A DNA stretch of 64,000 bases. Source: CBINFS01 sp966250015. GTDB lineage: Bacteria > Bacteroidota > Rhodothermia > Rhodothermales > DASSAV01. The notes beneath the pieces are model-generated. The model had not been told where the DNA came from. It searched no databases and saw nothing but the letters and a program-made list of their open reading frames with translations. This document shows, in pieces, positions 25,997 to 34,156 of this stretch. The stretch is taken from assembly GCA_966250015.1 (NCBI GenBank), contig CBINFS010000005.1, positions 1-64,000 on the forward strand. Reading direction: 5' to 3'. How positions within the stretch are numbered: position 1 is the stretch's first letter; each line of letters starts with the position of its first letter. Position numbers and translations under genes: made by a program.

Positions 25997-27655
25997 TCAC
26001 ACGTCCATGAGGCTTCGATAACGAAGCTGGTCCTCGTACATCTGGTGGAAGACGCGATACTTTGCGTCGTGGTAGGCGGCAACCGGACCCGGGGTCGGCT
26101 CGAGAACGCGCCCCGCCTGACTCATCCCTCTCATGGCGTCGGGAAGCGTCGGATAAACCCCCGCAGCAACCGCGCCCAGCATGGCGGAGCCGAGCAATAC
26201 GGTTTCCGTCACACCGGGCAACACGATCCGGCAGCCCGTGATGTCGGCATGTTCGCGCAAAAAGACGGCATTTTTGGTCCCGCCGCCGGTTGCAATGAGC
26301 GTGTCGATGGCATATCCGGACTGATTCAGCGTTTCGATGATATGACGGGTACCGTAGGCGACCGCCTGTACCGCAGCCAGGTACAGCAACGCAAGCTCCT
26401 CCACACTATTAGTCAGTCGGAGACCGGAGATCATCCCTCGTAGCGAAGGATCGGCGCGAGGTGACCGGTTGCCGTGGAAGTCGGGAAAAATGTGGAGATC
26501 GCGTGTCAATTTGGCCGGAAAGTCCGTTTCCTGACCAAGCCGGTCGAGGACGCCGTTCAGGACCTCATAAACCGTTTTTCCTTCCTTTTTACCCTCGTTG
26601 ACGACCTCCGCTGCCCGGGCATGCGTGAAGATGACGTGGTCGATGAGGGCGCCGGTGGCCGACTGGCCGCCCTCCGTAAGCCAGAAGCCCGGGATCATGG
26701 CGGAGTAATAGGGTCCCCACACTCCGTCGATGAAGCGAGGCTCCTTCGATACGGCCATGTGGCAGGAGGACGTACCCCCGATCAGGGCAAGCCGCGTCTC
26801 GAACGCGTCGGACGTCACCTCGGCGGCGCCGACCGGCGTCCCGAGCGCGCCGATGCCGCCGGCGTGCGCGTCGATGATCGCCACCGCCACCGCCGTACCC
26901 TCTTCCAGGCCAAAGTCCTCCGCCGCCTGGTGCGTAAGGCCGGCCCCAACGGGTTCACCCATCGGCCTTACGCGCTGCCCGATCCGCGCGTACTGCTCGT
27001 CCACGAGATCGCCAAGACCAATCCGACGCCAGAACGAGTCGCTCCACCCTGACCCGCCTTCCGCTGCCCTGTGCCCCGAGTAGGTCCACTTGCAGACGGT
27101 CGTACAGAGCGACCGCACGTCTTCACCCGTCGCACGGTTGACAAGGTAATCGGGAAGGTCGAAAAACCGGGCTGCCTTCTGCCACGACTCAGGCAGGTGC
27201 TTCTTCAGCCAGAGCAGCTTCGGTGACTGCATCTCAGGGGATACCCGTCCGCCGACGTATCGTAACACTTCGTCGCCGGTTTCATTGATGACGCTCGCCT
27301 CCTCCATTGCACGGTGGTCCATCCACACCACCACGTTTTGCTCGGCCGCTTCCGTTTTGCTCACGGTGACCGGTTGGCCGTTTTCGTCGACGAGCACGAG
27401 CGAGCACGTCGCATCGAATCCGATACCCTTCACGAGCCCGGCCGGCACGCCGGAATCGCGAATCACCTGCCGGACAGACTCTGCGCAGGCCTGCCAGATG
27501 TCCTCCGACGACTGCTCGGCGTAATCAGGTTCCGGTTGCCACATTTTGATCGGCCGGCTCGCACTGGCAATCAGGTTTCCTTCGGCGTCGAAAAGCCCGG
27601 CACGAGCGCTGCCCGTTCCAACGTCCACTCCAATGAAGTATGAGGCGTCACGCAT
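25997..27655 (-). CDS. FGGY-family pentulose kinase (ribulokinase-like)
   Basis: A 552-aa carbohydrate kinase with the FGGY two-domain ASKHA fold. The phosphate-1 motif is FIGVDVGTGSARAGLF (about 7-22). The sugar-site segment VVVWMDHRAMEEA, the AIIDAHAGGIGALG loop and the C-terminal adenosine motif IATGGGTKNAVFLREHAD are all clear. Sequence style matches the FGGY pentulose-kinase subgroup that phosphorylates D-ribulose and related ketopentoses rather than glycerol kinases. The C-terminal part carries the usual substrate loop. It stands 114 bp upstream of cdd on the same strand. With gnd in the same chromosomal stretch, it would feed the pentose phosphate pathway. Confidence 0.88.
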   Translation of the reverse strand: MRDASYFIGVDVGTGSARAGLFDAEGNLIASASRPIKMWQPEPDYAEQSSEDIWQACAESVRQVIRDSGVPAGLVKGIGFDATCSLVLVDENGQPVTVSKTEAAEQNVVVWMDHRAMEEASVINETGDEVLRYVGGRVSPEMQSPKLLWLKKHLPESWQKAARFFDLPDYLVNRATGEDVRSLCTTVCKWTYSGHRAAEGGSGWSDSFWRRIGLGDLVDEQYARIGQRVRPMGEPVGAGLTHQAAEDFGLEEGTAVAVAIIDAHAGGIGALGTPVGAAEVTSDAFETRLALIGGTSSCHMAVSKEPRFIDGVWGPYYSAMIPGFWLTEGGQSATGALIDHVIFTHARAAEVVNEGKKEGKTVYEVLNGVLDRLGQETDFPAKLTRDLHIFPDFHGNRSPRADPSLRGMISGLRLTNSVEELALLYLAAVQAVAYGTRHIIETLNQSGYAIDTLIATGGGTKNAVFLREHADITGCRIVLPGVTETVLLGSAMLGAVAAGVYPTLPDAMRGMSQAGRVLEPTPGPVAAYHDAKYRVFHQMYEDQLRYRSLMDV

Positions 27656-27745
27656 AGGGATCAGGAATAAAGGATGGTTGAATCGATCTGGTACGTGACG
27701 GAATCGTACGCCTTGTCTGCCGCATTATCAATTCCGCTATTGGAC

Positions 27746-27757
27746 AAATCCGGATTT
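27746..27757. promoter_or_regulatory. 12-bp perfect palindrome between divergent genes
   Basis: A perfect palindrome (AAATCCGGATTT) lies in the divergent region between the pentulose kinase and the DUF4405 gene, about 90 bp before the kinase start. It may be an operator for a dimeric regulator. This rests on symmetry and position only. Confidence 0.25.
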
Positions 27758-27883
27758 CAAATGAAACGCTCCCTACTTCGAGCAATCTTCAACCTCTTCC
27801 GTTGTACCTTGTCGAGTGTGGATACGATTTCAGCGCACGATGCACGCTCATTCAGGTATCATTGAGTGAATCATCTTGTAACG

Positions 27884-28495
27884 ATGCGAAAGCCCACTCT
27901 GAATTTCGTTGTAGACTCGCTGGCCTTTGTGGGATTTGTAGTACTCGTCTCGACAGGGATTTTGATGCGCTACGTGATTCCACCCGGACAGGGACATGGC
28001 CGGGCGATCTGGGGGCTCGGGCGTCACGACTGGGGAACGTTCCACTTCTGGGTGGCCGTTTTTTTCCTCTCCACCATCGCCGTTCATCTTTTCCTTCACT
28101 GGAAATGGTTGTTCCACATGATTCGAGGCAGAAAAAAGTCCGAAATACGGTCGTCGAAGCGTCTCGGGATCGTTTTTTCGGCCCTCACTGTGTTTCTTAT
28201 TATCGCCTTTGCCCCAGTTTTCAGCCCGATACAGTCTACCAACGAGATCGACGAACACCAGGGGAGTGCCACGGTAAGCTCGCAGGATGAAACACATCTT
28301 GAATCTAAGATTGTGGGTTCCATGACGCTTACTGACGTGGAGCGGGTCGTAAACATTCCGGCCACCTACTTCATCGAAAATCTCAAACTGCCTCAAGACG
28401 TTCGGATGGACCTGCCGCTTCGAGAGCTCCAACGTGACTACGGCTTCACCATGGATGACGTCCGAACCTTGGAGGCCGCCTTTCGAGGTGAGTAG
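27884..28495 (+). CDS. DUF4405 membrane protein with C-terminal extension
   Basis: About 203 aa. The N-terminal part is a DUF4405/cytochrome-b561-like membrane domain. Helices lie at about 5-26, 47-70 (HFWVAVFFLSTIAVHLFLH) and 88-108, and histidines near W-G-x-x-H and VHLFLHW are the type that could bind haem. A periplasmic-facing C-terminal region (about 130-203) carries two short helical repeats (VVNIPATYFIENLKLP and ELQRDYGFTMDDVRTLEAAF), as seen attached to other redox membrane proteins. I start at the ATG at 27884 rather than the GTG six codons earlier. Haem binding is an inference. Confidence 0.7.
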   Translation: MRKPTLNFVVDSLAFVGFVVLVSTGILMRYVIPPGQGHGRAIWGLGRHDWGTFHFWVAVFFLSTIAVHLFLHWKWLFHMIRGRKKSEIRSSKRLGIVFSALTVFLIIAFAPVFSPIQSTNEIDEHQGSATVSSQDETHLESKIVGSMTLTDVERVVNIPATYFIENLKLPQDVRMDLPLRELQRDYGFTMDDVRTLEAAFRGE

Positions 28496-28523
28496 TCTTG
28501 AACCTGTAGCCTTGATTGTCCGG

Positions 28524-28553
28524 AACGTGGGTTTCCGGCTGGAATACCACGTT
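28524..28553. terminator. Hairpin after the DUF4405 gene
   Basis: Seven-bp perfect outer arms (28524-28530 and 28547-28553) plus a 4-bp inner stem around GGCT. It starts 28 bp after the DUF4405 stop and lies before galK. No T run follows, so it may act as an RNA-stability element or a weak terminator. Confidence 0.4.
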
Positions 28554-28606
28554 TCAGCACCTTAGTTTGAACGAATGGGTCCGGCAATTTGCACCCGGTA
28601 CGTAAA

Positions 28607-29779
28607 ATGGGATATCACGTGAGTAAAGCATTGCCTGTTACACAACACTACGTCGAGGCATTCGGAAGAGAGCCCGAACACGTCGCGTCAGCTCCCGGTC
28701 GCATCGAGTTCATTGGTAACCACACCGACTACAACGGCGGTTTGGTATTAGGAGCCGCCATCGATCGGCGTATCTGGGCGGCAATCGGCAGGCGTACGGA
28801 CAGGCAAATACATTTGATTTCGACAACGCTTGGCGGCAAGCTCGTCGTGGATCTGGATAACCTCGATCGGCAGGATGAGATCAACGACTGGGCAAACTAC
28901 CCCCTTGGTGTGCTTACCATGATGCAGCGGGAAGGCTTGAAGGTGGACGTGGGGTTTAATCTGGTCGTCGATAGCACCGTGCCTCTGGGCGCCGGGCTCA
29001 GCAGCAGCGCGGCGCTAGAGCTTGCCTCGGCTTACGCGCTGGCGGTAACGTACGGGGGAGATTTCTCGAAAAAAGACCTCGCTCGAATAGGCCGGCGTGC
29101 GGAGAACGAGTTTGTCGGCATGCCCTGCGGCATTCTCGACCAGGGCGTATCCGCTTTTGCCGAGAAAGATCACCTCGTCCTCGTCAATGCGAAGGACGAG
29201 ACCTTCGATACCGTTCCCATCCCTGCCGGCACCCGGTTCTGGATTTTCAACAGCCACAAGAAGCACGCATTGGTCGATTCGCTTTATGCCGCGCGCCACC
29301 GCGAGTGCATGGAGGCGCGCGACCGCCTGGCCCAATATTTTAGCATAGAGCTTCTGGCCGACCTTTCACCCGAACAGGTCGAAACGCATAAGGACGACCT
29401 TTCGGACGTGCTTTTCCGGAGGGCGCTTCACATTGCGTCCGAGCACGCCCGGGTAAAGGAAATGATGCAACAGCTCCGAGCGGGTAACCTCGAGCGCGCC
29501 GGCCAGTTGCTTTTTGCTTCGCACGAAAGCTCGCGAATGCTCTTCGAAAACAGCACACCGGAGCTCGACCTTCTGGTTGAGACCCTGAAGACGTTCCCGG
29601 AGGTTTACGGCGCGCGCCTGACAGGCGGAGGCTTCGGAGGCGCCGTGATGGCACTCACTTCCACCCGTTTCGACCGGCAACAGGCCGAACAGGTGGCCGA
29701 CCACTACGAGCGAGCGTTCTCCGACCGGCCGGACATCCTGAACACTGAAACCGACGACGGGGCGGGCATCCTTTTCTGA
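28607..29779 (+). CDS. galK: Galactokinase
   Basis: A GHMP-family kinase, about 391 aa, that phosphorylates galactose at C1 in the Leloir pathway. The galactokinase signature is GRIEFIGNHTDYNGG (about 25-39). The ATP-binding GLSSSAALE motif lies near 128-136, and the C-terminal LTGGGFGG loop closes the active site. The signature has Asn where many galactokinases have Glu (GEHTDY), a variant seen in several lineages. I start at the ATG at 28607. A GTG at 28619 would be nearly as good, and a TTG at 28589 extends the frame slightly. No galT or galE adjoins it; xylose isomerase follows. Confidence 0.88.
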   Translation: MGYHVSKALPVTQHYVEAFGREPEHVASAPGRIEFIGNHTDYNGGLVLGAAIDRRIWAAIGRRTDRQIHLISTTLGGKLVVDLDNLDRQDEINDWANYPLGVLTMMQREGLKVDVGFNLVVDSTVPLGAGLSSSAALELASAYALAVTYGGDFSKKDLARIGRRAENEFVGMPCGILDQGVSAFAEKDHLVLVNAKDETFDTVPIPAGTRFWIFNSHKKHALVDSLYAARHRECMEARDRLAQYFSIELLADLSPEQVETHKDDLSDVLFRRALHIASEHARVKEMMQQLRAGNLERAGQLLFASHESSRMLFENSTPELDLLVETLKTFPEVYGARLTGGGFGGAVMALTSTRFDRQQAEQVADHYERAFSDRPDILNTETDDGAGILF

Positions 29780-29985
29780 GAGTCAGACTGCAAGCCTGAG
29801 GGTAAAGAGATTACGCAAAAGAGACTTGAAATTGACCCCGTTCGTTTGATTTATTGGGATCATCTCCCCCTTGAGTGGGGCGGCATCCGCTCCGTTTTCA
29901 GTTGAATATTCTCATCTGGCTTCCAAATGGGTAGTGTCGGTGTATTTTGGGAAGCCCTTCCACAAAAACCAAACTCTCCAAAATC

Positions 29986-31155
29986 ATGAGCGATTCCTTC
30001 GATCCCAAACCTGAACACCATTTTACGTTCGGTCTATGGACTGTCGGTAATGTGGGTCTGGACCCGTTTGGTGTGCCTGTAAGGCCGAAGCTTTCACCCC
30101 CGGACCTCGTCCGTCTACTCGCCGAAACCGGTGCGTACGGAGTAAACCTCCACGACAACGACCTCGTACCGATCGACGCCACACCGTCCGAAAGGGATAA
30201 AATCGTGCGCGAGTTCAAGGCAGCCCTTGAGGAAACGGGTCTCAAGGTGCCCATGGCTACGACGAACCTGTTCACCGATCCTGCCTTCAAGGACGGCGCG
30301 TTCACGTCGAATAACCCCGCTGTTAGAGCGTACGCCCTTCAGAAAACGATGCGCGCCATGGACCTCGGCGTCGAGCTGGGCGCGAAAGTATACGTGTTCT
30401 GGGGCGGACGCGAAGGCGTCGAGTCGGACGCGACGAAGGACCCTGCCGAGGGAATCAAGCGCATGCGGGAAGCCCTGAACTTCCTGTGCGAATACGCCGT
30501 CGATCAGGGATACGACCTCAAGTTCGCGCTCGAGGCCAAACCGAACGAGCCGCGCGGCGACATCTACTTCCCCACGACGGGCTCCATGCTCGGCTTCATC
30601 GCTACGCTCGACCGTCCCGAGATGGTAGGTGTAAACCCGGAAGTCGCCCACGAGCACATGGCCGGGCTCAACTTCGTCCACGCCGTCGCTCAGGCGTGGG
30701 AAGCCGGGAAGCTCTTCCACATCGACCTGAACGACCAGAACCTGCTACGGTACGACCAGGACTTCCGCTTTGCCGCTCACAACTGGAAGCAGGCCTTCTT
30801 CCTCGTCAAGTTCCTCGAAGACGTCGGGTACGACGGCATGCGCCACTTCGACGCCCACGCTTACCGGACGGAAGACTACCAGGGCGTTAAGGACTTTGCC
30901 ATCGGTTGCATGCGGAGCTACCTGATCCTCAAGGAAAAAGCTCGTCAGTTCAACGAGGATAAGGAGATCCAGGAAGCCCTCCGCGCCGTGCAAACCACGA
31001 GCTACAATATTCCCGACTACAGCGGCGGCTATAGCAAAGAAAAGGCGGAGAAACTGAAGAACTTCGAGTTCGACAGAGAAGCACTCGGGAAAACCGGTTA
31101 CGGCTACGAGAGGCTCGATCAGCTTACCTTCGAGCTTCTGATGGGTGCACGCTAA
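29986..31155 (+). CDS. xylA: Xylose isomerase
   Basis: This enzyme converts D-xylose to D-xylulose (and glucose to fructose) with two divalent metal ions. It is the short class I form, 389 aa. Recognisable segments are the N-terminal FGLWTVGNVGLDPFG, the VYVFWGGREGVE motif, the catalytic-site ALEAKPNEPRGD stretch with metal-binding Glu, VGVNPEVAHEHMAGLNF and the C-terminal FDAHAYRTEDYQGV. The start is the ATG at 29986; an upstream TTG only adds poor sequence. No xylulokinase is adjacent, although the FGGY kinase 2.3 kb upstream on the other strand could act on pentuloses. Confidence 0.95.
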   Translation: MSDSFDPKPEHHFTFGLWTVGNVGLDPFGVPVRPKLSPPDLVRLLAETGAYGVNLHDNDLVPIDATPSERDKIVREFKAALEETGLKVPMATTNLFTDPAFKDGAFTSNNPAVRAYALQKTMRAMDLGVELGAKVYVFWGGREGVESDATKDPAEGIKRMREALNFLCEYAVDQGYDLKFALEAKPNEPRGDIYFPTTGSMLGFIATLDRPEMVGVNPEVAHEHMAGLNFVHAVAQAWEAGKLFHIDLNDQNLLRYDQDFRFAAHNWKQAFFLVKFLEDVGYDGMRHFDAHAYRTEDYQGVKDFAIGCMRSYLILKEKARQFNEDKEIQEALRAVQTTSYNIPDYSGGYSKEKAEKLKNFEFDREALGKTGYGYERLDQLTFELLMGAR

Positions 31156-31173
31156 TAACGACGTAAATTGAAC

Positions 31174-31218
31174 ACTTCGCCGTGGCCCGCATCCCCGCCA
31201 GCGGAGCCACGGCGAAGT
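31174..31218 (+). terminator. Long hairpin downstream of xylA
   Basis: Thirteen-bp perfect arms (31174-31186 and 31206-31218) with an inner 4-bp stem (31187-31190 with 31201-31204). It lies 19 bp beyond the xylA stop. The downstream sequence has no T tract, so termination would need help; it may instead protect the transcript 3' end. Confidence 0.55.
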
Positions 31219-31279
31219 CGTATGGTAACGATCACAAGCAAACCAGCCCCCGTTGTAAATCTCTCACACACGCAAGCAT

Positions 31280-31897
31280 ATGCACACACTAAAACACGCC
31301 CTCCTTCCGGTGCTTCTGTGTGTGGCTCTCGCAGGATGCACCGCTAATTCGGGCGAGCCAACCGAACAGCAAGCCGATACCCTCGCATCGGCGGAAGCGG
31401 GTGAGGTTTTTGTCGACACGGTCAGCATCGAAGGCAATGCTGAACCCATCGAGCTGAAACGGTATCAGACACCTGAAGGCTTTCCAACACCGTTCAGCAC
31501 GGCCTACCCGGCGAATATGGTGCTTGAGGAAACCTCAACACCCGGTATTGGTGACTTCGTACGAATCGTTTCCGACCCCGACGCGGCGCCGGACAGCCAG
31601 GTGCTCGTTGAGTTCCAGGCCTATCCGGATACCTCGGAGTTCGAGATCGTCTACGAAGCCAACCGGAGGCGAGCAGAGGGTTACGGCGAGCTATCGCAAA
31701 GAAGGCCACACATTGTGGGCGCCGTAACGGAGTTTACCTTCGTTAGCGACGACGACTCCGGATACATCGTATTCGGAGAGCGTGCAAACCGGTATTACTC
31801 CATTCTGGTACGGTTCCCGGCCGGTTATTCGGAAGGGTACGAGCCGCGCATCGAATCCATCTTCAAGCACTGGCAGTGGCTGAATGGCGGCGGCTGA
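31280..31897 (+). CDS. Predicted lipoprotein, 205 aa
   Basis: The signal peptide ends in a lipobox ALAGC with Cys20 as lipidated residue. The mature protein starts with a Ser/Glu/Ala-rich linker (about 21-55), then a compact domain of alternating strands (about 60-205), with a Tyr-rich region RANRYYSILVRFPAGYSEGYEPRIES near the end. It resembles small periplasmic proteins that capture stress-response factors, but I recognise no family. It lies alone between xylA and small unknown genes. Its stop codon sits inside a strong hairpin. Confidence 0.7.
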   Translation: MHTLKHALLPVLLCVALAGCTANSGEPTEQQADTLASAEAGEVFVDTVSIEGNAEPIELKRYQTPEGFPTPFSTAYPANMVLEETSTPGIGDFVRIVSDPDAAPDSQVLVEFQAYPDTSEFEIVYEANRRRAEGYGELSQRRPHIVGAVTEFTFVSDDDSGYIVFGERANRYYSILVRFPAGYSEGYEPRIESIFKHWQWLNGGG

Positions 31898-31916
31898 ACC
31901 TTCACCGGTTCAGCCG
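31891..31916 (+). terminator. Hairpin spanning the lipoprotein stop codon
   Basis: Ten-bp perfect arms (31891-31900 and 31907-31916) with a 6-nt loop. The lipoprotein TGA stop lies within the left arm. The following bases are not T-rich. It probably marks the transcript end or stabilises it, but the lack of a U tract lowers confidence. Confidence 0.45.
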
Positions 31917-32122
31917 TTGCACAACATCGTTAACAGGTTTTCCGGAAGCGCTTGCATTTCTGGACTTTGCCGGGAGACGTGCCGATGATTTTTTGTTCGA
32001 GATTTTAGAAACCCGCTTTTTTGTCGAAAAAACCAGGAATGCAACGAATGTTTACTCCTGTTGATGGTGAGGACGTGCATTCGATTTTACGTACAGGGTA
32101 GAGGAAATAGCGCCCGGAAATT

Positions 32123-32329
32123 ATGACCGAATTACGCGGTACATCTCTCGACGACCTGCTCGACCTTGCGGTCAGGCAACGGTTCATCGATGCCTACCAC
32201 AAGGGAACAAATAGCGTCTCCATTTTCATAAAAGGTCAGGACCACCGGCTCAATTATCAGCAAACCTGGGAATTCCTATCGGCCACTCTCTACGACTGGG
32301 TCCAAAGCAGCGCATTTGAGACGGAATAA
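32123..32329 (+). CDS. Small hypothetical protein, 68 aa
   Basis: An unrecognised soluble protein with an N-terminal helix SLDDLLDLAVRQRFIDAY, a short strand pair (SVSIFIKGQDHRL) and a C-terminal amphipathic helix. The first part resembles the 72-aa protein at 1357-1575. It starts at the ATG at 32123 and ends 24 bp before the epimerase gene on the same strand, so the two may share a transcript. No motif suggests a function. Confidence 0.5.
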   Translation: MTELRGTSLDDLLDLAVRQRFIDAYHKGTNSVSIFIKGQDHRLNYQQTWEFLSATLYDWVQSSAFETE

Positions 32330-32353
32330 CTACGCACACGTGACGACGGATTT

Positions 32354-33328
32354 ATGGCGCTAAAAGTTCTGTTCATCGGCGGCACCGGGGTGATCAGCTC
32401 GGCTTGTACGGTCCACGCCGTCGAGGCAGGTCACGAGGTATACCTCCTCACGCGTGGTCAGAGCATCCGAAGTATTCCCGAAGGAGCCATTCCCCTGAAG
32501 GGTGACATTAGAGACCCTTCTACCCTCGGCCAATTACGTCAGCAAACGTTTGACGTCGTCGTCGACTGGGTCGCTTACACGCCGGAGCACATCGATGCCG
32601 ACATTCAGCTTTTTTCGGGCAGGACGTCGCAATACGTGTTCATCAGCTCCGCCTCAGTGTACAGCAAGCCCCCTCCCATACCGGTAACCGAAGACGCACC
32701 AATCGGCAATCCGTACTGGGATTACGCTGCGGCGAAGGTTGAATGTGAACGCCGACTCCAGGAGGCTCATGCGAAAGGATTGATCCCGGCGACGATCGTC
32801 AGGCCGTCCCATACCTACGACCGGACCAGGCTTCCGGTGACCGGCCGCTACACCGTGATCGACCGGATGCGGAAGGGTAAGCCGGTCGTCGTTCACGGCG
32901 ACGGCACGTCGCTCTGGACGCTAACCCACCATACCGACTTTGCCCGGGGGTTCACGGGGCTGCTCGGGAATGCAAACGCCATTGGAGAAGTGTTTCACAT
33001 CACGTCGGACGAGCTTCTCACCTGGAACCAGATCTTTTTGCTCCTGGGCCAGGCTGCCGGCGTCGAGCCGAAGCTCGTTCACGTCCCCTCCGACCTGATC
33101 GCCAAACATGACCCAGAGTGGGGTGCCGGGCTCCTCGGCGACAAGGCACACTCGATGATCTTCGACAACGGCAAAATCAAGCGATTCGTCTCCGGATTCG
33201 AGGCAAAGATACCTTTCTCTCAAGGCGCCGTTGAAATCCTCGCCTGGTTCGATGAGAATCCAAAAAGACAGGTTCTGGACAAACAATTCGACGCACTTTC
33301 GGATCGGCTGATCTCTCTGTGCAGTTAG
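32354..33328 (+). CDS. NAD-dependent epimerase/dehydratase family protein
   Basis: A 324-aa extended SDR. The NAD(P)-binding motif is FIGGTGVISSA near residues 6-16. The active-site segment contains SSASVYS (about 98-104), and the usual Tyr-x-x-x-Lys appears as YAAAK near 123-127. The C-terminal substrate region (GEVFHITSDELLTWNQIF) resembles sugar-nucleotide epimerase or isoflavone-reductase-like enzymes. The substrate cannot be fixed: nucleotide sugar and other carbonyl compounds are both possible. It follows a small hypothetical gene by 24 bp and precedes a DUF4126-like gene. Confidence 0.8.
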   Translation: MALKVLFIGGTGVISSACTVHAVEAGHEVYLLTRGQSIRSIPEGAIPLKGDIRDPSTLGQLRQQTFDVVVDWVAYTPEHIDADIQLFSGRTSQYVFISSASVYSKPPPIPVTEDAPIGNPYWDYAAAKVECERRLQEAHAKGLIPATIVRPSHTYDRTRLPVTGRYTVIDRMRKGKPVVVHGDGTSLWTLTHHTDFARGFTGLLGNANAIGEVFHITSDELLTWNQIFLLLGQAAGVEPKLVHVPSDLIAKHDPEWGAGLLGDKAHSMIFDNGKIKRFVSGFEAKIPFSQGAVEILAWFDENPKRQVLDKQFDALSDRLISLCS

Positions 33329-33387
33329 ATCCCCTGCGGTGACCGGTTGGTCAGTCGCGTCACGAGGATTCATGGAGGAGCAGGGAG

Positions 33388-33852
33388 ATGGTACATTGGC
33401 ATTCGATTGGCCTGGGAATAATGTCGGGGATGCGGAGCATGTCGGCTTTGGCTTTTGTCGGCAACCACATCAACCGCTACGGTCCGAATCGATTGAAAAA
33501 AACGCGATTCCGCTGGATTACGGGCCGAACCGCATCGACGCTGCTAACCCTCATGGCCGCAACCGAGCTGGCCGCTGACAAATCCCCATTCGTACCGAAC
33601 CGGACGGATCCCGCTCCCCTTACCGGCCGGATTGTGACCGGTGCGTTGTCGGCAGCCATCTGGAACGCATATAAAAAACGGCCGGTATGGGAAGGTCTGA
33701 TAGCCGGAGGCGTGGCAGCCGCATTTGGCACCTTTGCGGCTTTTCACCTGCGCCGAGCGGCCGTGCAACGTCTCGGAATACCCGATCCGGCTGCCGCGAT
33801 GGCCGAGGACGCGCTCGTCATCGGGAGTGGAATTGGCCTTCTCTATGAGTAA
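33388..33852 (+). CDS. DUF4126-like membrane protein
   Basis: A 154-aa protein with weakly hydrophobic helices (about 5-22, 66-84 and 96-116), the pattern GIMSGMRSMSALAFVG near the start and ELAADKSPFVPNRTDPAPLTGR in the middle. This resembles the DUF4126 family of small membrane proteins, whose function is unknown. A GGAGGAGCAGGGAG stretch directly precedes the ATG at 33388 and is one of the best Shine-Dalgarno sites in the window. The next start (33421) is possible. It is the last gene before the arginine operon leader. Confidence 0.55.
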   Translation: MVHWHSIGLGIMSGMRSMSALAFVGNHINRYGPNRLKKTRFRWITGRTASTLLTLMAATELAADKSPFVPNRTDPAPLTGRIVTGALSAAIWNAYKKRPVWEGLIAGGVAAAFGTFAAFHLRRAAVQRLGIPDPAAAMAEDALVIGSGIGLLYE

Positions 33853-33918
33853 AGGCAACCTCTGCATTAATTATTCAAGGGTCAAACAGCGATTACTTTA
33901 CATATTACCGAAAACGGG

Positions 33919-33947
33919 TTGACTATTTCTTACCCTGCTCGTATACT
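33919..33947 (+). promoter_or_regulatory. Promoter of the arginine operon
   Basis: A TTGACT -35 hexamer (33919-33924), a 17-bp spacer and a TATACT -10 hexamer (33942-33947) form the closest match to the vegetative sigma consensus I see in the window. The expected start of transcription, near 33954, lies only about four bases before the ATG of the Arg-rich leader peptide. The message would therefore be leaderless or nearly so. Position and strength fit the promoter of the whole arg operon. Confidence 0.7.
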
Positions 33948-33957
33948 TCGGGCTGTT

Positions 33958-34059
33958 ATGAAAAAATGCTTCGAAAATAACCGCGCCCTACTGGAGTTCC
34001 GTACTCGACGTATCCGACGTCGTGGCACCGGTGTAAGCGGCGCATTCCGAGAAGCATAG
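33958..34059 (+). CDS. Arginine-rich leader peptide of the arg operon (33 aa)
   Basis: A short reading frame from ATG at 33958 to TAG at 34057-34059. It has eight Arg among 33 residues, six of them in codons 15-22 (R-T-R-R-I-R-R-R), all CGN codons. It ends 38 bp before a terminator hairpin and precedes argG. This is the classic layout of a leader peptide that senses charged tRNA-Arg: scarce arginine stalls the ribosome on the Arg run and changes RNA folding downstream. There is no Shine-Dalgarno site; with the promoter so close, translation may start on a leaderless message. The sequence directly shows the codon cluster, the placement and the hairpins; regulation is inference. Confidence 0.72.
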   Translation: MKKCFENNRALLEFRTRRIRRRGTGVSGAFREA

Positions 34060-34108
34060 GACAGTATTACGGCCATCGTTACTGACTACTCGTTGCGGCG
34101 CTGATACC
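34030..34108 (+). promoter_or_regulatory. Antiterminator pairing of the arg attenuator
   Basis: Bases 34030-34043 can pair with 34095-34108: 12 of 14 positions pair (one G-U), interrupted by single A-G and G-G mismatches. The right partner includes the whole left arm of the terminator (34098-34104), so this fold excludes the terminator. The left partner covers codons 25-29 of the leader peptide, just past the Arg run. A ribosome stalled on the early Arg codons would leave it free; a ribosome at the stop codon would cover it. A protecting 1:2 helix is weak (only 5 bp, 33983-33987 with 34039-34043). Confidence 0.6.
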
Positions 34109-34129
34109 TCACGTTTCAGCGCTTTTTTT
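34098..34129 (+). terminator. Attenuator terminator upstream of argG
   Basis: Seven-bp perfect GC-rich arms (34098-34104 and 34116-34122), extended by two more pairs inside, are followed at once by seven T residues (34123-34129). It is a textbook intrinsic terminator, but it lies between the leader peptide and argG (start 34157), so it would block the operon unless the antiterminator forms. Confidence 0.85.
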
Positions 34130-34156
34130 ATTTAACTCGATTTCTAGACGCAATAA

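Noticed and set aside
33983..34043. Protector helix (1:2) in the arg attenuator
   Set aside because: Only a 5-bp match was found, too weak to claim as a separate structure; it does not affect the terminator/antiterminator reading.
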